Below are positions 44,604 to 53,635 of a stretch of 64,000 nt of DNA, piece after piece (the first letter of the stretch is position 1; every line of letters begins with the position of its first letter). Where the stretch lies: positions 124,001 through 188,000 of the forward strand of contig CABVSR010000002.1 of the NCBI GenBank assembly GCA_902500995.1. The letters are read 5' to 3'. A model generated the notes under the pieces. It was not told the DNA's origin. It searched no databases and saw only the letters and a list, made by a program, of their open reading frames with translations. Position numbers and translations under genes: made by a program. The stretch is from an uncultured Nitrospira sp. (GTDB taxonomy: Bacteria; Nitrospirota; Nitrospiria; Nitrospirales; Nitrospiraceae).

Positions 44604-46105
44604 CCGGCTTTGCGCTTCAACTCCTTGCGTAACTCGACCATCGCCAGGGTATCGCGTTCACAATACCGCAACAACGCCTCCTGAATCTGGGCCTTTTCAA
44701 TCCAGTCGGTCACGCTAAAGATCATCCGGCTATATTCACAAGCCGCGACGCCCCCATCCCGGATCACCAAGTCGTCATAACTCAGGGACGGCACCACGGC
44801 CGGCAAGACGGTTTTGATCGAGTAGCTGCCTTCGAAAGCCGGATGGTAATAGTGGTCCCGGATGACCACATGGAGATCCCACAACCGGGCCACCACCCGC
44901 TTCAGATCCTTTCGCAGCGACGGAAAGTCCTCCGCCAGCCGTTCGATCACCGACCGTTCGTAACTCGAGTACACACAAATACTGCCCTCTTGCCCTAGTG
45001 ACTCCAACAGCGTCACGGCAAGTGCTTCGCGCGGATCCCTTTCGTCCCGGCACAGGAACTCGGCATGCGCCAGCGAGCCGTCCGGTTGCTCAATGTGATT
45101 GGACCATTGCGTGGGAATGACCTGGTAGGGCCTCGTATCCACGAATTTCGGCACCGCCGGCATGAAGGTTTCAAAATCCAGATGGTGGACAGGATAGACG
45201 ATCGTCTCCAACGCCGACCGCAGGCCTTCCCCCACCCATTCTTGGTTGTCTTTCACCCGCCGTTGCACCGGGGTGAGTGGGACCGAATCAGGAATCTCGT
45301 CGATCGTCTCGATCCCCGATTCACGCAAGTGCATGACCGTCTTACTGCTGCCGGGCAAGTGATAGATCCAGCGAGCCGGTTTCGTTTCGATGCAATGATT
45401 CCAGAAGGGACATTCATAGGGACTTTGACAATGTTCGTCAGGGGTGATGCCCGGAGCCGACATCTCTTCCAACATCGCCTGCATGGCCGCGAGCCGTGCA
45501 GGAACCTCCGGCAATCGCGGCCGCACAACCTCCGCTAGTGAACGGACAGAGAACAGCTGGTCAAGATCCAGATGCCGCCCGTCGAACAGGTACTGCGTAT
45601 TCACATGCATCAGGCAGATGTCCGCCAGCGCATGCCCGAGGCCTTCCAGGACATAACTTTGGATCGTCAAATCGTCCACATGAGTGGCTTTCACCTTGGT
45701 CGAGGACTTCACCTCCACGAGGCGCCAGTTGGGCCAGCCGAGTTCGTCCACTCCGACGCGTTCCAGCACGTCGACGCGAATCAAAACCTGGTTGAATTGA
45801 AATGCGCCTTCAAAGATGGCAGTCACCGTCGGATCTTGCAGCAGCTCCGCCGTCTCTGACAGAGCCTCTTGCGACTGCCGGTACCCGGCCGTGACGAGGC
45901 GGCCGCCGGGGAACCGTTGACGGGCCAGTTCGCCCAGATCCGTGCCCATATCGAGAATCGCCTGGGTGGCCGCATCGGGTTTGGTCGCGAGCCCCGGTGC
46001 ATGGACCTCCAGATACAGACGTTTGTGACACTGCAGGCCGGAAAGGTATCGCGATTTGGACAGCCGATAGGAGGAGCGGGCGGCGGGCTCGGGTGAGATC
46101 AACAT
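44600..46105 (-). CDS. DUF2779 protein: Cas4-like nuclease plus exonuclease-like domain
   Basis: A 501-residue protein. The N-terminal half resembles Cas4-type nucleases: LSGLQCHKRLYLE with Cys26, an EVKSS active-site strand, and a later C-x5-C-x5-C set (HCQSPYECPFWNHC) that with Cys26 could bind a 4Fe-4S cluster. The C-terminal DUF2779 half has HLDFETF and later YSSYERSV, SIKTVLP and CERDTLAM segments, consistent with a DEDD-type 3'-5' exonuclease fold. Solitary members exist in many bacteria outside CRISPR loci; no cas genes are nearby. ATG 46105 chosen; a longer frame to 46645 overlaps the divergent MATE gene and is not credible. Confidence 0.82.
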   Translation of the reverse strand: MLISPEPAARSSYRLSKSRYLSGLQCHKRLYLEVHAPGLATKPDAATQAILDMGTDLGELARQRFPGGRLVTAGYRQSQEALSETAELLQDPTVTAIFEGAFQFNQVLIRVDVLERVGVDELGWPNWRLVEVKSSTKVKATHVDDLTIQSYVLEGLGHALADICLMHVNTQYLFDGRHLDLDQLFSVRSLAEVVRPRLPEVPARLAAMQAMLEEMSAPGITPDEHCQSPYECPFWNHCIETKPARWIYHLPGSSKTVMHLRESGIETIDEIPDSVPLTPVQRRVKDNQEWVGEGLRSALETIVYPVHHLDFETFMPAVPKFVDTRPYQVIPTQWSNHIEQPDGSLAHAEFLCRDERDPREALAVTLLESLGQEGSICVYSSYERSVIERLAEDFPSLRKDLKRVVARLWDLHVVIRDHYYHPAFEGSYSIKTVLPAVVPSLSYDDLVIRDGGVAACEYSRMIFSVTDWIEKAQIQEALLRYCERDTLAMVELRKELKRKAG

Positions 46106-46207
46106 AGACTTCTGCAGGCTACCGAAGGGGACTGTAGATTGTCCAGCCCCGTCCGGACCGCGAGATGCTCCACGCAGCGGATCTGGTTCTGTTAGGATGA
46201 CACCCGC

Positions 46208-47545
46208 ATGGCAAACGGCATCGCACAGATCAGACGCTCCGTCCTCACGCTCGCGCTCCCCGTCACCGTCAGCAGCCTGCTGCAACGGGCTGAAGGTATC
46301 GTCGCCGTGTTCCTGGTCGGAGGGTTGGGCGCGGTCCCGATTGCCGCCGTCGGCCTCGGCCAATTGCTGGCCTTCATCGCCACGACCCTGGTCTCCGGTC
46401 TCTCGGTCGGATCCAATGTCGTCATGGCCCAGTTGTGGGGCGCTCGCCGGTACGATGATGCAGGCCAGGCCGCGCGCCATTTCCTCGGACTGGCGATTCT
46501 GATCTCGCTCGCTCTCTTGACGTTCGGCCTTCTGGTGAATCGGCCGGCCATGGAATTGCTCGGGGCCCAAGCAGACGTGATCCGTCTCGCCCTTCCCTAC
46601 TCGAACCTCATATTCCTGCTCATTCCCTTTACGATCCTGCTGCAAGTTCTCTCATCGATCCTCCAAGGCACGGGCGACACCAAAACGCCGATGTACGCGA
46701 TGATCGTGGTGAACCTGCTTCACATCGCAATCGCCTTTCCGCTTATCTACGGTCGCTGGGGATTGCCGGAATTGGGCGTCAACGGCGCGGCCATCGCGGT
46801 CGGCATCGCGGAGGCCACCGGATGTGCCTACCTGCTCCTCCATTGCCGTGCGATGCTCCGTCCTTTTCACCGGCTCCGACATGATCTGATTCGCACCATC
46901 TGGGGCGTCGGGGCGCCGGTCTCGGGCGAGCGCATCGTGCAGCAAGCCGGCATCCTGCTGTACACGAAGATCGTGTTGATCTATGGAACAGTATCGTATG
47001 CGGCCCACCAGGTGGGCCTGTCGATCGAGTCCCTCTCGTTTCTTCCGGGATATGGCTTCGCGATCGCCGCCGCGACCATGGTGGGACAGAGCATCGGCGC
47101 GGGAAAATACACCCGGGCCAAACTCGAAAACTGGGAAGCGAACCGGTTGGCGGCCTCCATGATGTCGGGCATGGGAGTGGTCTTTTTCTTCTTCCCCTAT
47201 GCGCTGCTTCGCGCCTTTACCAGCGATGAAGCGGTCATCGACCTTGGCACCATGTTCTTGAAAATCGTGGCCCTGCTGCAGATTCCGCTCGCGCTCACCA
47301 TGGTGGTGGCCGGCTCCCTGCGCGGGGCGGGCGACACCCGCTTTATCATGGTCGCGACGATGATCGGCATGTGGGGCGTACGTATCCCCATCGCTGTGGC
47401 GGTCGGCTATTGGTTGAACCTGGGAGTGTTCTACGTGTGGCTGGCGATGATCGCCGATTGGACATTGCGTATGGCTTTGATGCTCTGGCGGTATCGTTCG
47501 GAGCGTTGGAGAAGCATTCAGGTGCTCCGTTCATCTCTCACTTGA
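46208..47545 (+). CDS. MATE-family efflux transporter
   Basis: A 445-residue multidrug and toxic-compound extrusion protein with twelve predicted TM helices in two six-helix halves. The repeated QGTGDT (about residues 151-156) and LRGAGDTR (about 370-377) loops mark the two halves and are typical of the family, which exports cationic drugs or metabolites in exchange for sodium or protons. It stands between divergent and convergent neighbours, so it is probably monocistronic. The substrate cannot be inferred. Confidence 0.9.
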   Translation: MANGIAQIRRSVLTLALPVTVSSLLQRAEGIVAVFLVGGLGAVPIAAVGLGQLLAFIATTLVSGLSVGSNVVMAQLWGARRYDDAGQAARHFLGLAILISLALLTFGLLVNRPAMELLGAQADVIRLALPYSNLIFLLIPFTILLQVLSSILQGTGDTKTPMYAMIVVNLLHIAIAFPLIYGRWGLPELGVNGAAIAVGIAEATGCAYLLLHCRAMLRPFHRLRHDLIRTIWGVGAPVSGERIVQQAGILLYTKIVLIYGTVSYAAHQVGLSIESLSFLPGYGFAIAAATMVGQSIGAGKYTRAKLENWEANRLAASMMSGMGVVFFFFPYALLRAFTSDEAVIDLGTMFLKIVALLQIPLALTMVVAGSLRGAGDTRFIMVATMIGMWGVRIPIAVAVGYWLNLGVFYVWLAMIADWTLRMALMLWRYRSERWRSIQVLRSSLT

Positions 47546-47551
47546 AGTCCT

Positions 47552-48919
47552 TCAGCCCTGCCCGTCCCCCGCACATTCCGGCGGCCGGACAGACGGCCGA
47601 GTATCCTTCCCGGATCCGGCCCGCACTTCGATGCGTCCCACCGCCTTCACATTCGCGCAAAGATCGCCCAGCCCCGGCGTGACCAAGCGATAGGGTCCAC
47701 CTTTGCCGTCCGGCAGAGGCTGACCGTCGAGCTCATACAGCAACAGGCCGAAGTCCCGCGCCTGCTGCAGAGTCAGGGTCGCGGCATATTTGCCGTCGAT
47801 GGAGTGAAAGGTCACATGGTCGGCGTCCACCGCCAGCGCTGGAATCTCCAACAGCCCCTGCACGCGAATCGCGCGGCCTCGCATGGATGGCATCATCTGG
47901 CTGATGTCGTCCACCCGTTGCTCCTGCGGCAATTGCCCCAACGCGGTTCTGGTCAACGAAACCGGCTGAACGACGGCGCCGTCGATGCGGACGATGCCGT
48001 GCCCCGACAGGTCTTTCTCCGTGATCGTCTTCACCATCGCCGTCAGTGCTTCATTGACCGGCGTGTGAATCCCCAGTTCGCGGCCCACCCGCACGATGTA
48101 GCCGTTCAAGTAATCGATCTCCGTCGGGCGTCCGGCTTTCCAATCGTCGAACATCGACGTGTGGATGTCGCGCAGCTCTTGCGTCCACTTCACCACCTTC
48201 TCGGCCATGTCCGGCGCCAAAGGCACCTTCACCGCCGCGGACACCGCCGCCACTTCGCCGACAATCTGCCGGATCACGCCGGCCATTTCCGGATGGTCAA
48301 GCGCCTTCGCCACCTTGTCGTCGATGACGACCGTGAGAGGGTTGAAGACACAATTCCAACACATCTTTTCCCATTTGCTCTTGCGGATATCCTCGCTCAA
48401 TTGGCAGGAGATGCCCGCCTGCTTGAACACCTCGGCGATCTGGGAGACGCGCTCGCTCTTGTGTCCCATCAGTTCCCCGATCGCCACCCCGCCCCGCTTG
48501 TAGTGTTCAATGACGCCGGGCTCGACGATCTTCGAATAGATGAACGCCACACCGCCGACCACACAGTCGCGGTGAAGGCGGGCAATAATGCGATCTTCGG
48601 TATCGATGCCGTTCTGCAGCGTGAGGATCACCGTGCGATCCGTCAGCACGGGCTCCAACTGTGTCATGACTTCATCGAGGTCGTAGGCCTTCACGGCCAG
48701 GATGATGAGATCGGGTGTGGCAAGTTCTCGGGGATCCGACGCCGCCGGCGGATGGACGGTGAAATTGCCCTTGGCGCTCTTGATCGTCAGCCCATGGCGT
48801 TTCACGGCCTCCAGCGTGCGAGGCCTGAGGAGAAAGGAGACATTCGGATTGCTTTTGGCAAGATGCGCCCCAAAAAATCCACCGACCGAACCAGCACCGA
48901 CCACCAGGACCTGTTTCAT
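47552..48919 (-). CDS. Ketopantoate reductase-like protein with C-terminal extension
   Basis: A 455-residue protein whose first 300 residues match 2-dehydropantoate 2-reductase (PanE/ApbA): the Rossmann motif GAGSVGG (8-14), VKAYD near 76-80, and the catalytic Lys in SKWEKMCWN near 181-189. Residues about 330-435 resemble a sulfite-oxidase-type molybdopterin-binding fold (LDGQPLPDGKGGPYRLVTPG, then VKAVGRIEV) but with no obvious metal-binding Cys. Known PanE proteins lack this part, so the true substrate may not be ketopantoate. ATG 48919 has GAGG just upstream; a GTG 12 bases further up is less likely. Confidence 0.82.
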   Translation of the reverse strand: MKQVLVVGAGSVGGFFGAHLAKSNPNVSFLLRPRTLEAVKRHGLTIKSAKGNFTVHPPAASDPRELATPDLIILAVKAYDLDEVMTQLEPVLTDRTVILTLQNGIDTEDRIIARLHRDCVVGGVAFIYSKIVEPGVIEHYKRGGVAIGELMGHKSERVSQIAEVFKQAGISCQLSEDIRKSKWEKMCWNCVFNPLTVVIDDKVAKALDHPEMAGVIRQIVGEVAAVSAAVKVPLAPDMAEKVVKWTQELRDIHTSMFDDWKAGRPTEIDYLNGYIVRVGRELGIHTPVNEALTAMVKTITEKDLSGHGIVRIDGAVVQPVSLTRTALGQLPQEQRVDDISQMMPSMRGRAIRVQGLLEIPALAVDADHVTFHSIDGKYAATLTLQQARDFGLLLYELDGQPLPDGKGGPYRLVTPGLGDLCANVKAVGRIEVRAGSGKDTRPSVRPPECAGDGQG

Positions 48920-49134
48920 GTGAGGCCTCACTCATTGCGTTCAAAAGACGCGTACTATAGCATGCAGCCGCGCGCCTGAAACAGTGATCGACCAGGTTTA
49001 CAAACATCCTTATCTGGCTTAGATCATCGGCGTGCCCCCTCCCTGCTCTCCCGCTCGAACCATCTATTTAGAGTTGTCTTAACGGCAAACTTTCCACTTT
49101 CCAAACTGGAAAAAGAATTACTTCCGCGGACAGT
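48920..49134. other. Intergenic region entering an AT-rich segment
   Basis: About 215 bp between two minus-strand genes, becoming AT-rich toward the HEPN-like gene. No RNA gene, ORF or repeat is visible. Confidence 0.35.
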
Positions 49135-50262
49135 CTAGGTGCCCTCGTGCGGATCACGGAGCAGTTGGAAATCTGGTAAAGAGGTGGGCGTTGTATGGGA
49201 TGAAATTTCCAGCCAGATGAGCTCTGCAAGGAGTGCTCGAAGTATGGGGAATGGGAGCGGACGTCGGCTATTGCTATGCGGCAACGGAGGAGGCGCGAGT
49301 GTCATCAGTTCCACCCAATCGGCATTGTGTACGACGGATGATCGCAAAGCATAGGTTTCTCTGAGTGCTAGGTTGAGCGCACTTCGGTCTAAGGGCAGAA
49401 CATCAGAAACGCGACATGATTTCCCCATTCTAGGCGAAAGCCATTGGCCTGTGTTGGCATCCATTCCATAAATCCACTGGTCCAAAGACTTGTTCCAGAA
49501 GTCATCACCGATTCGACTAGACGCATAGCTTCGAAAAGTCGCTCCCAGTCTGATCTCCTTGTTGGCAATGAGCTTATCCTGGATTGCAAATCTTTGTTCT
49601 GCAGTTAAACATTGCTCGGCAAAAACCGTATTCCAAGGACCTGATTCGTCCCAATTGTCCCATCCTGTTACGGGCGAGCCATAACTCCGCGACAGAACCT
49701 CGATGCCGGCAACAAGAAGTGTATATGCAGCTCTCGGCTCTCGGTCGAAGACAAGAAGCGCACCATGATATGCCGAAGCTGCGGCACCAATCACATCCTG
49801 AGCTTCTGTTGATAGTCCTGCCACGGCCCGGAGGTAGGCGTTAAGCCGTGGCTTGGCATCGGTTAGCAATGGGCCTACGATACCCTGGTCCACAACTTGT
49901 GAAACAGAAATAAAATTCACCTGCCCCAATTGGGGAATGTTTATGGGAAAGTCGTTTGGAACGATGACCCTGCGTTCGAGCGCAAGACTTAAGAGGCACG
50001 CGATATCTGCACCTAGGCGATGTCGTTCGTGGAAATTGGCTCCCTCTCTCGGGACATCGGGCAACCTTATGATTGACCAGGACTCTGGACAAGTTGCTCC
50101 GAAAGCATTACCCAGAAGCCCTTGAGGATCTATCGAGAGAAGCCAGTTTTCAACATCAAGCGCATTGAACCCAGGTATAGCTATTCTAAAATAATGGATA
50201 GACGGCCCCACCTCATCACGGATTGAGGCAACCCTCTGTAACCAGGCGACGACAGATTTCAT
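49135..50262 (-). CDS. AT-rich orphan gene with HEPN-like RX4H motif
   Basis: A 375-residue protein of no clear family. Near the C-terminus R307-x4-H312 (ALRSSVVHNADW) on a predicted helix matches the RX4-6H pattern of HEPN ribonuclease/toxin domains, and the region about 160-350 is helical. The placement and phrasing are similar to ApeA-like HEPN domains. Base composition is lower in GC than the neighbours, with an AT-rich gap on each side, suggesting recent arrival. No ribosome site is seen. A defence or stress role is plausible only by analogy; no antitoxin partner is adjacent. Confidence 0.68.
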   Translation of the reverse strand: MKSVVAWLQRVASIRDEVGPSIHYFRIAIPGFNALDVENWLLSIDPQGLLGNAFGATCPESWSIIRLPDVPREGANFHERHRLGADIACLLSLALERRVIVPNDFPINIPQLGQVNFISVSQVVDQGIVGPLLTDAKPRLNAYLRAVAGLSTEAQDVIGAAASAYHGALLVFDREPRAAYTLLVAGIEVLSRSYGSPVTGWDNWDESGPWNTVFAEQCLTAEQRFAIQDKLIANKEIRLGATFRSYASSRIGDDFWNKSLDQWIYGMDANTGQWLSPRMGKSCRVSDVLPLDRSALNLALRETYALRSSVVHNADWVELMTLAPPPLPHSNSRRPLPFPILRALLAELIWLEISSHTTPTSLPDFQLLRDPHEGT

Positions 50263-50476
50263 AGGCTAAAAAAGGATGTGTAATGCAACACGTCAAAATT
50301 GTGGCTCTGCTTATGCAATTGCCGCCTAACCAATTCTATACACCATTTTGTTAATCATGAAACGAGCTAGTAGTGGATACCAGTTTAATAATTTAATGGC
50401 ATCGTGCATATGAGAAAATCCAGGTGTATCGCTCGTTAATAAGTAATAATTTTATTCCTTGAGTGCATTCCAATCG
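50263..50476. other. AT-rich divergent intergenic region
   Basis: About 215 bp, the most AT-rich stretch of the window, between the HEPN-like and sirtuin genes. It includes homopolymer runs and TAATAATTTTATT-like patches. It may hold promoters for both genes but none can be placed firmly. Confidence 0.4.
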
Positions 50477-51208
50477 ATGGGAACCGGATCCACACTGGGC
50501 CTTGTTCGACACAAGCTCTCCACAGCGCGGTCTGTCGCCGTCTTGACGGGAGCCGGAATTTCCGCCGACAGCGGGGTGCCGACGTTTCGCGGTCCCAACG
50601 GACTCTGGCTCAATTTCCGGGCAGAAGATCTCGCCACGCCGGAGGCCTTCGCGCGTGACCCGCGTCTGGTCTGGGAATGGTACAACTGGCGCCGGGAACT
50701 TCTCGCGACCAAACGGCCGAACCCGGCCCACGAAGCGGTGGCTGCGATGGAACAGCGGTTCGAACAGTTCTGGCTCATTACCCAGAATGTGGACGGTCTG
50801 CACCGCGACGCCGGTTCCCGACAACTGTCAGAAATCCACGGCAACATCTGGATGGTCCGCTGCACCGGCTGCCGACGCATCGTGGAAAATCGAGATGTCC
50901 CGATCGCGATTCCGCCCCTGTGCCAATCCTGCGGCGAACTGCTTCGCCCGCACATTGTCTGGTTCGGAGAATCACTGGCGGAGGATGATCTTGAGAGGAG
51001 CGCGGCCGCGCTACAGAGCAGCGATGTCTGCCTGATCGTCGGTACGTCCGGTCTGGTCTATCCGGCAGCGGGATTCGGCACCATCGCCAAGCAGGCCGGC
51101 GCATATATCGTGGAGATCAATCTCGACTCGACGCCGCACTCCAACCTGGCTGACGCCACCCTGCAAGGCCGCGCGAGAGATCTCGTACCACTGTTACTGG
51201 AGACGTGA
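50477..51208 (+). CDS. NAD-dependent protein deacylase, sirtuin (CobB-like)
   Basis: A 243-residue sirtuin that removes acyl groups from protein lysines using NAD. The NAD-binding GAGISADSGVPTFRG motif is near residues 25-39, TQNVDGLH near 98-105, and the catalytic His is in SEIHGN. Four Cys in CTGC and CQSC form the structural zinc site. A Y-x2-R motif (WYNWRREL, near 67-74) is that of CobB/SIRT5-like enzymes that also remove succinyl groups. I took ATG 50477; a TTG six codons upstream is possible. The 3' end overlaps the convergent HAD gene by 15 bases. Confidence 0.92.
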   Translation: MGTGSTLGLVRHKLSTARSVAVLTGAGISADSGVPTFRGPNGLWLNFRAEDLATPEAFARDPRLVWEWYNWRRELLATKRPNPAHEAVAAMEQRFEQFWLITQNVDGLHRDAGSRQLSEIHGNIWMVRCTGCRRIVENRDVPIAIPPLCQSCGELLRPHIVWFGESLAEDDLERSAAALQSSDVCLIVGTSGLVYPAAGFGTIAKQAGAYIVEINLDSTPHSNLADATLQGRARDLVPLLLET

Positions 51209-51919
51209 CAAGAGCGGTAGGAGTTCGTTGAGGGTCGTAATCGTCGTTCCGTTCGATGCCCCCGGCGTCGTACCTCTGGCCAGTAGCACACCCGTCAGGC
51301 CGACCGCCACCGCGCCCTGCACATCGTCACGTTCGCTATCCCCCACATGCAGCGCGTCTTCCGGGTCCACCGCATGTTTCTCCAGCGCCTGCTCGAAAAT
51401 TCGGGCGGACGGTTTGGCCGCATGGGCCAAACTGGAAATCGTGATCGTATCGAAGAAGTCCGCGATTCCTAATCCACGCAGCACCGAAAACAGGCGCGAA
51501 TCAAAATTGGAGATGATCCCCAACTCGTATCCCTGATCCTTGAGCAACTTCAGCACATCAAGCGTCTCCGGAAACAGCCGCCACGAATCCGCTTCGGCAA
51601 ACCGCGCAAACACTTCCTCAAAAAATTCATCGAACCCCTCGAACATGCCGACGCGGTAGAACACGTTGTGGACGATGTCGAACCACCACAAGCGCTCCGA
51701 TTGCTTGATCGCAGCCGGTTCCGTCGCAGCGAACACCGGCGGCGGCGCATCCCGAAACGAGCGGGCAAACGCCGCTTTGATCGCGGGCAACGAGTCCGGC
51801 GTGTTGCGGAACCCGTGGCGTTCCGCATACTGGAGATAAATTTCGGCCACGGATCCCCGGATGTGAAAGAGGGTCTCGGCTGCGTCGAAAAACACCACCT
51901 GGATGCGGCTCGGGCTCAT
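51194..51919 (-). CDS. HAD-superfamily hydrolase (REG-2-like)
   Basis: A 241-residue HAD-IA hydrolase. Motif I is FFDAAETLF, where the nucleophilic Asp is present and the usual second Asp is Ala, as in the DREG-2/REG-2-like group. Motif II Ser/Thr lies in IISNFD, motif III Lys in AAKPSARIF, and the acidic motif IV in HVGDSERDD. An alpha-helical cap lies at about residues 20-95. Substrate is unknown; phosphatase activity is the family expectation. Start ATG has only a weak GAGTGA upstream. Confidence 0.88.
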   Translation of the reverse strand: MSPSRIQVVFFDAAETLFHIRGSVAEIYLQYAERHGFRNTPDSLPAIKAAFARSFRDAPPPVFAATEPAAIKQSERLWWFDIVHNVFYRVGMFEGFDEFFEEVFARFAEADSWRLFPETLDVLKLLKDQGYELGIISNFDSRLFSVLRGLGIADFFDTITISSLAHAAKPSARIFEQALEKHAVDPEDALHVGDSERDDVQGAVAVGLTGVLLARGTTPGASNGTTITTLNELLPLLSRLQ

Positions 51920-51982
51920 GCTGCTGATTCACTCCTCTGGGTCGGCTCTCGTCCCGCGACCGGTACGGTGGGGCGGATTGTA

Positions 51983-52075
51983 TCAGGATGGGCAAAACCT
52001 CCGCCAGCGCAGTCCGCGCCGAAGCCATCGATCATCTCGCCGGCACGAGTCGGATTCAGCCTTTTCTTTGACAGT
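51983..52075. repeat. Palindromic repeat element, degenerate copy 3
   Basis: One recognisable terminus, TCAGGATG, followed by GCAAAACCTCCGCCAGCG and inner GGCACGAGTCGGATTC, matches copy 1 at 29483 (CAGGATG, CCGCCAGCG, GGCACGAGTACGATTC). The opposite inverted end cannot be found, so this copy seems truncated or decayed. It lies upstream of the response-regulator-like gene at 52127. Confidence 0.55.
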
Positions 52076-52126
52076 TCGGAGACCCTTTGTTAGCTTCGCC
52101 TCAATGCCACAACGAGGGTGTTTCTG

Positions 52127-53287
52127 ATGGGCTCCACCGTCTTCGTCATCGACAGCAGCCCCGCCGTGCATCGCATCCTAGAACAGCTTTCAACCGCGGA
52201 TGGCCATTCGGTCACAGGCTTTCACGATGGGCCTTCGGCGCTTGAAGCCGCCCGCTTACAAAGCCCCGCGCTGATCATCGCCGATTACCATCTTGAGAAC
52301 ATTACCTTTTCAGGCTTCTGCAAGGAAATCGGGCGGCACGACAATCTCGCCGAGACGCTGATCGTGTCCATGGTGGATGCCGCCGACCGCCTCGATGAAA
52401 ACAAATTGCGTTCGCTCGGTGTCCGCGCGTTCCTCAAGAAACCGCTGCAACGCGAACAACTCCTCGACACGATCAACACGATCCTGACCGGCACAGCGGG
52501 ACGCCCCGGCACAAAACCGGCCAAGTCACGCACATGGCCCCCGGTGTCCACGGGAACCGACGACGAGGAAGAGGGATCACCGCAAGACGCCGCCGATGAA
52601 GCCCCTGGCCGGGAGCAGGGAAAGGAGCAGGCAACCATGTCCCCACCACGAACCCAGCCGGTCTCCGCTTCCGGCTCTGCCGCGCATTCGACCGGATCCC
52701 AGGGGGAAGATGTGATGAAGGCCATGGTCGATCACCTGGTGCTGTCCACCATGGTGCAGGCAGACACCACCATGGCCGGCCTCCTTCCCGCTGCCGTGGC
52801 CAAGGAAGTCGCGAGCCAATTGGGACATGCGCTGGAAAAAGCCGTGCAGACGGAAGTGAGCAAACAGGTTGCGCTCACGCTCGCACCGGAACGCATGCAC
52901 AACAGTCTGCGCAGCATGCTGCAAGAAGAGTTGAATGGTCAGACCGGACGACAGCTTGCCGGGGTGGAAACGAGCGTCCGCCAGGCCGTTTCAGACCTGG
53001 CGCCTGCCTTGGTGGAGCAAGCGGCGGACAAACGGCTCGAAGCGCTCACGGACAGCAGCGTGCAAAAACACCTGCCGGAAGCCCTCCGGGCTCACCTGGA
53101 CACGATCACCCGGTTGGTCAAAAAGGAAGTCGAGCAGGTGGCCGCGAACTGTGCGCGACAGGCGGCCGAGGACATTGTGCGCGAATTGGCAAAAGACCCG
53201 ATTCAGCAGGCGGTGCAACGGATCGTTCCAGACGTGGCGGAGACTCAGATCCGGGCCGAGATCACACGATTGAGCTCACCCGGCTAA
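52127..53287 (+). CDS. Receiver-domain protein with long helical C-terminus
   Basis: A 386-residue protein. Residues 1-125 form a CheY-like receiver: D9 (the second acidic residue is Ser), phospho-acceptor D53 in ADYHLEN, S81 and K105 in FLKKPL. An acidic, Pro/Ser-rich linker (about 130-195) follows, then about 190 residues of almost unbroken helix (about 200-386), rich in Ala, Gln, Glu and Val and probably coiled coil. There is no DNA-binding or enzymatic output, so it probably acts as a scaffold or localisation factor. GAGGG precedes ATG 52127; a GTG at 52118 is less good. Confidence 0.88.
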   Translation: MGSTVFVIDSSPAVHRILEQLSTADGHSVTGFHDGPSALEAARLQSPALIIADYHLENITFSGFCKEIGRHDNLAETLIVSMVDAADRLDENKLRSLGVRAFLKKPLQREQLLDTINTILTGTAGRPGTKPAKSRTWPPVSTGTDDEEEGSPQDAADEAPGREQGKEQATMSPPRTQPVSASGSAAHSTGSQGEDVMKAMVDHLVLSTMVQADTTMAGLLPAAVAKEVASQLGHALEKAVQTEVSKQVALTLAPERMHNSLRSMLQEELNGQTGRQLAGVETSVRQAVSDLAPALVEQAADKRLEALTDSSVQKHLPEALRAHLDTITRLVKKEVEQVAANCARQAAEDIVRELAKDPIQQAVQRIVPDVAETQIRAEITRLSSPG

Positions 53288-53295
53288 CGCCTGCT

Positions 53296-53415
53296 CTACC
53301 CGCGCTTCACCTTTTTGGCCGCTGCGCGGCGGGTCTTGGCCAGCGCTTTCACGCGCGCCACGTTCTTCCGGTGTTTCTTCCGAACTTTCCGATCCTTCTC
53401 ACGTCCCCTCGGCAT
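53296..53415 (-). CDS. Very basic 39-aa protein
   Basis: A 39-residue frame starting MPRGREKDRK with more than half Lys/Arg and several Ala near the end. AAGGAG lies six bases upstream of its ATG, a strong ribosome site. Size and charge are like those of small ribosome-associated proteins of the AURKAIP1/Cox24-like and bTHX type, but it does not match either closely. It is convergent with the receiver-domain gene (8 bases between stops). Confidence 0.65.
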   Translation of the reverse strand: MPRGREKDRKVRKKHRKNVARVKALAKTRRAAAKKVKRG

Positions 53416-53562
53416 AGTTGCTCCTTCAACGGTAAATCGGCATGTAAGCCGGCGAATTCGACCGACATGGACTGGGCCGCGGGATGTATATCACAGGGCT
53501 TCACTCCGCCACAACCTTTTGCGCCGCGATCGGCGCGCCACCGTTGCCTTGAGAGCCCCGGC

Positions 53563-53582
53563 GGCACATGTTAAGATGTGCC
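53563..53582. other. Short hairpin GGCACAT...ATGTGCC
   Basis: A perfect 7-bp inverted repeat with a 6-base loop (GTTAAG) in the gap between the small basic gene and valS. No T-run follows, so an operator or mRNA hairpin is as likely as a terminator. Confidence 0.35.
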
Positions 53583-53635
53583 CGCGTCACGCCCAGTGCG
53601 CGTTGATACAGGTAGAACCACGGAAGAACATCCCC

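Noticed and set aside
46106-46645. N-terminal extension of the DUF2779 gene
   Set aside because: The upstream part overlaps the divergent MATE gene and has shadow-like composition; ATG 46105 gives a normal N-terminus.
42655-51000. Integrated prophage or element at tRNA-Ser
   Set aside because: No integrase, phage gene or copy of the tRNA 3' end is visible, and several genes are ordinary chromosomal ones.
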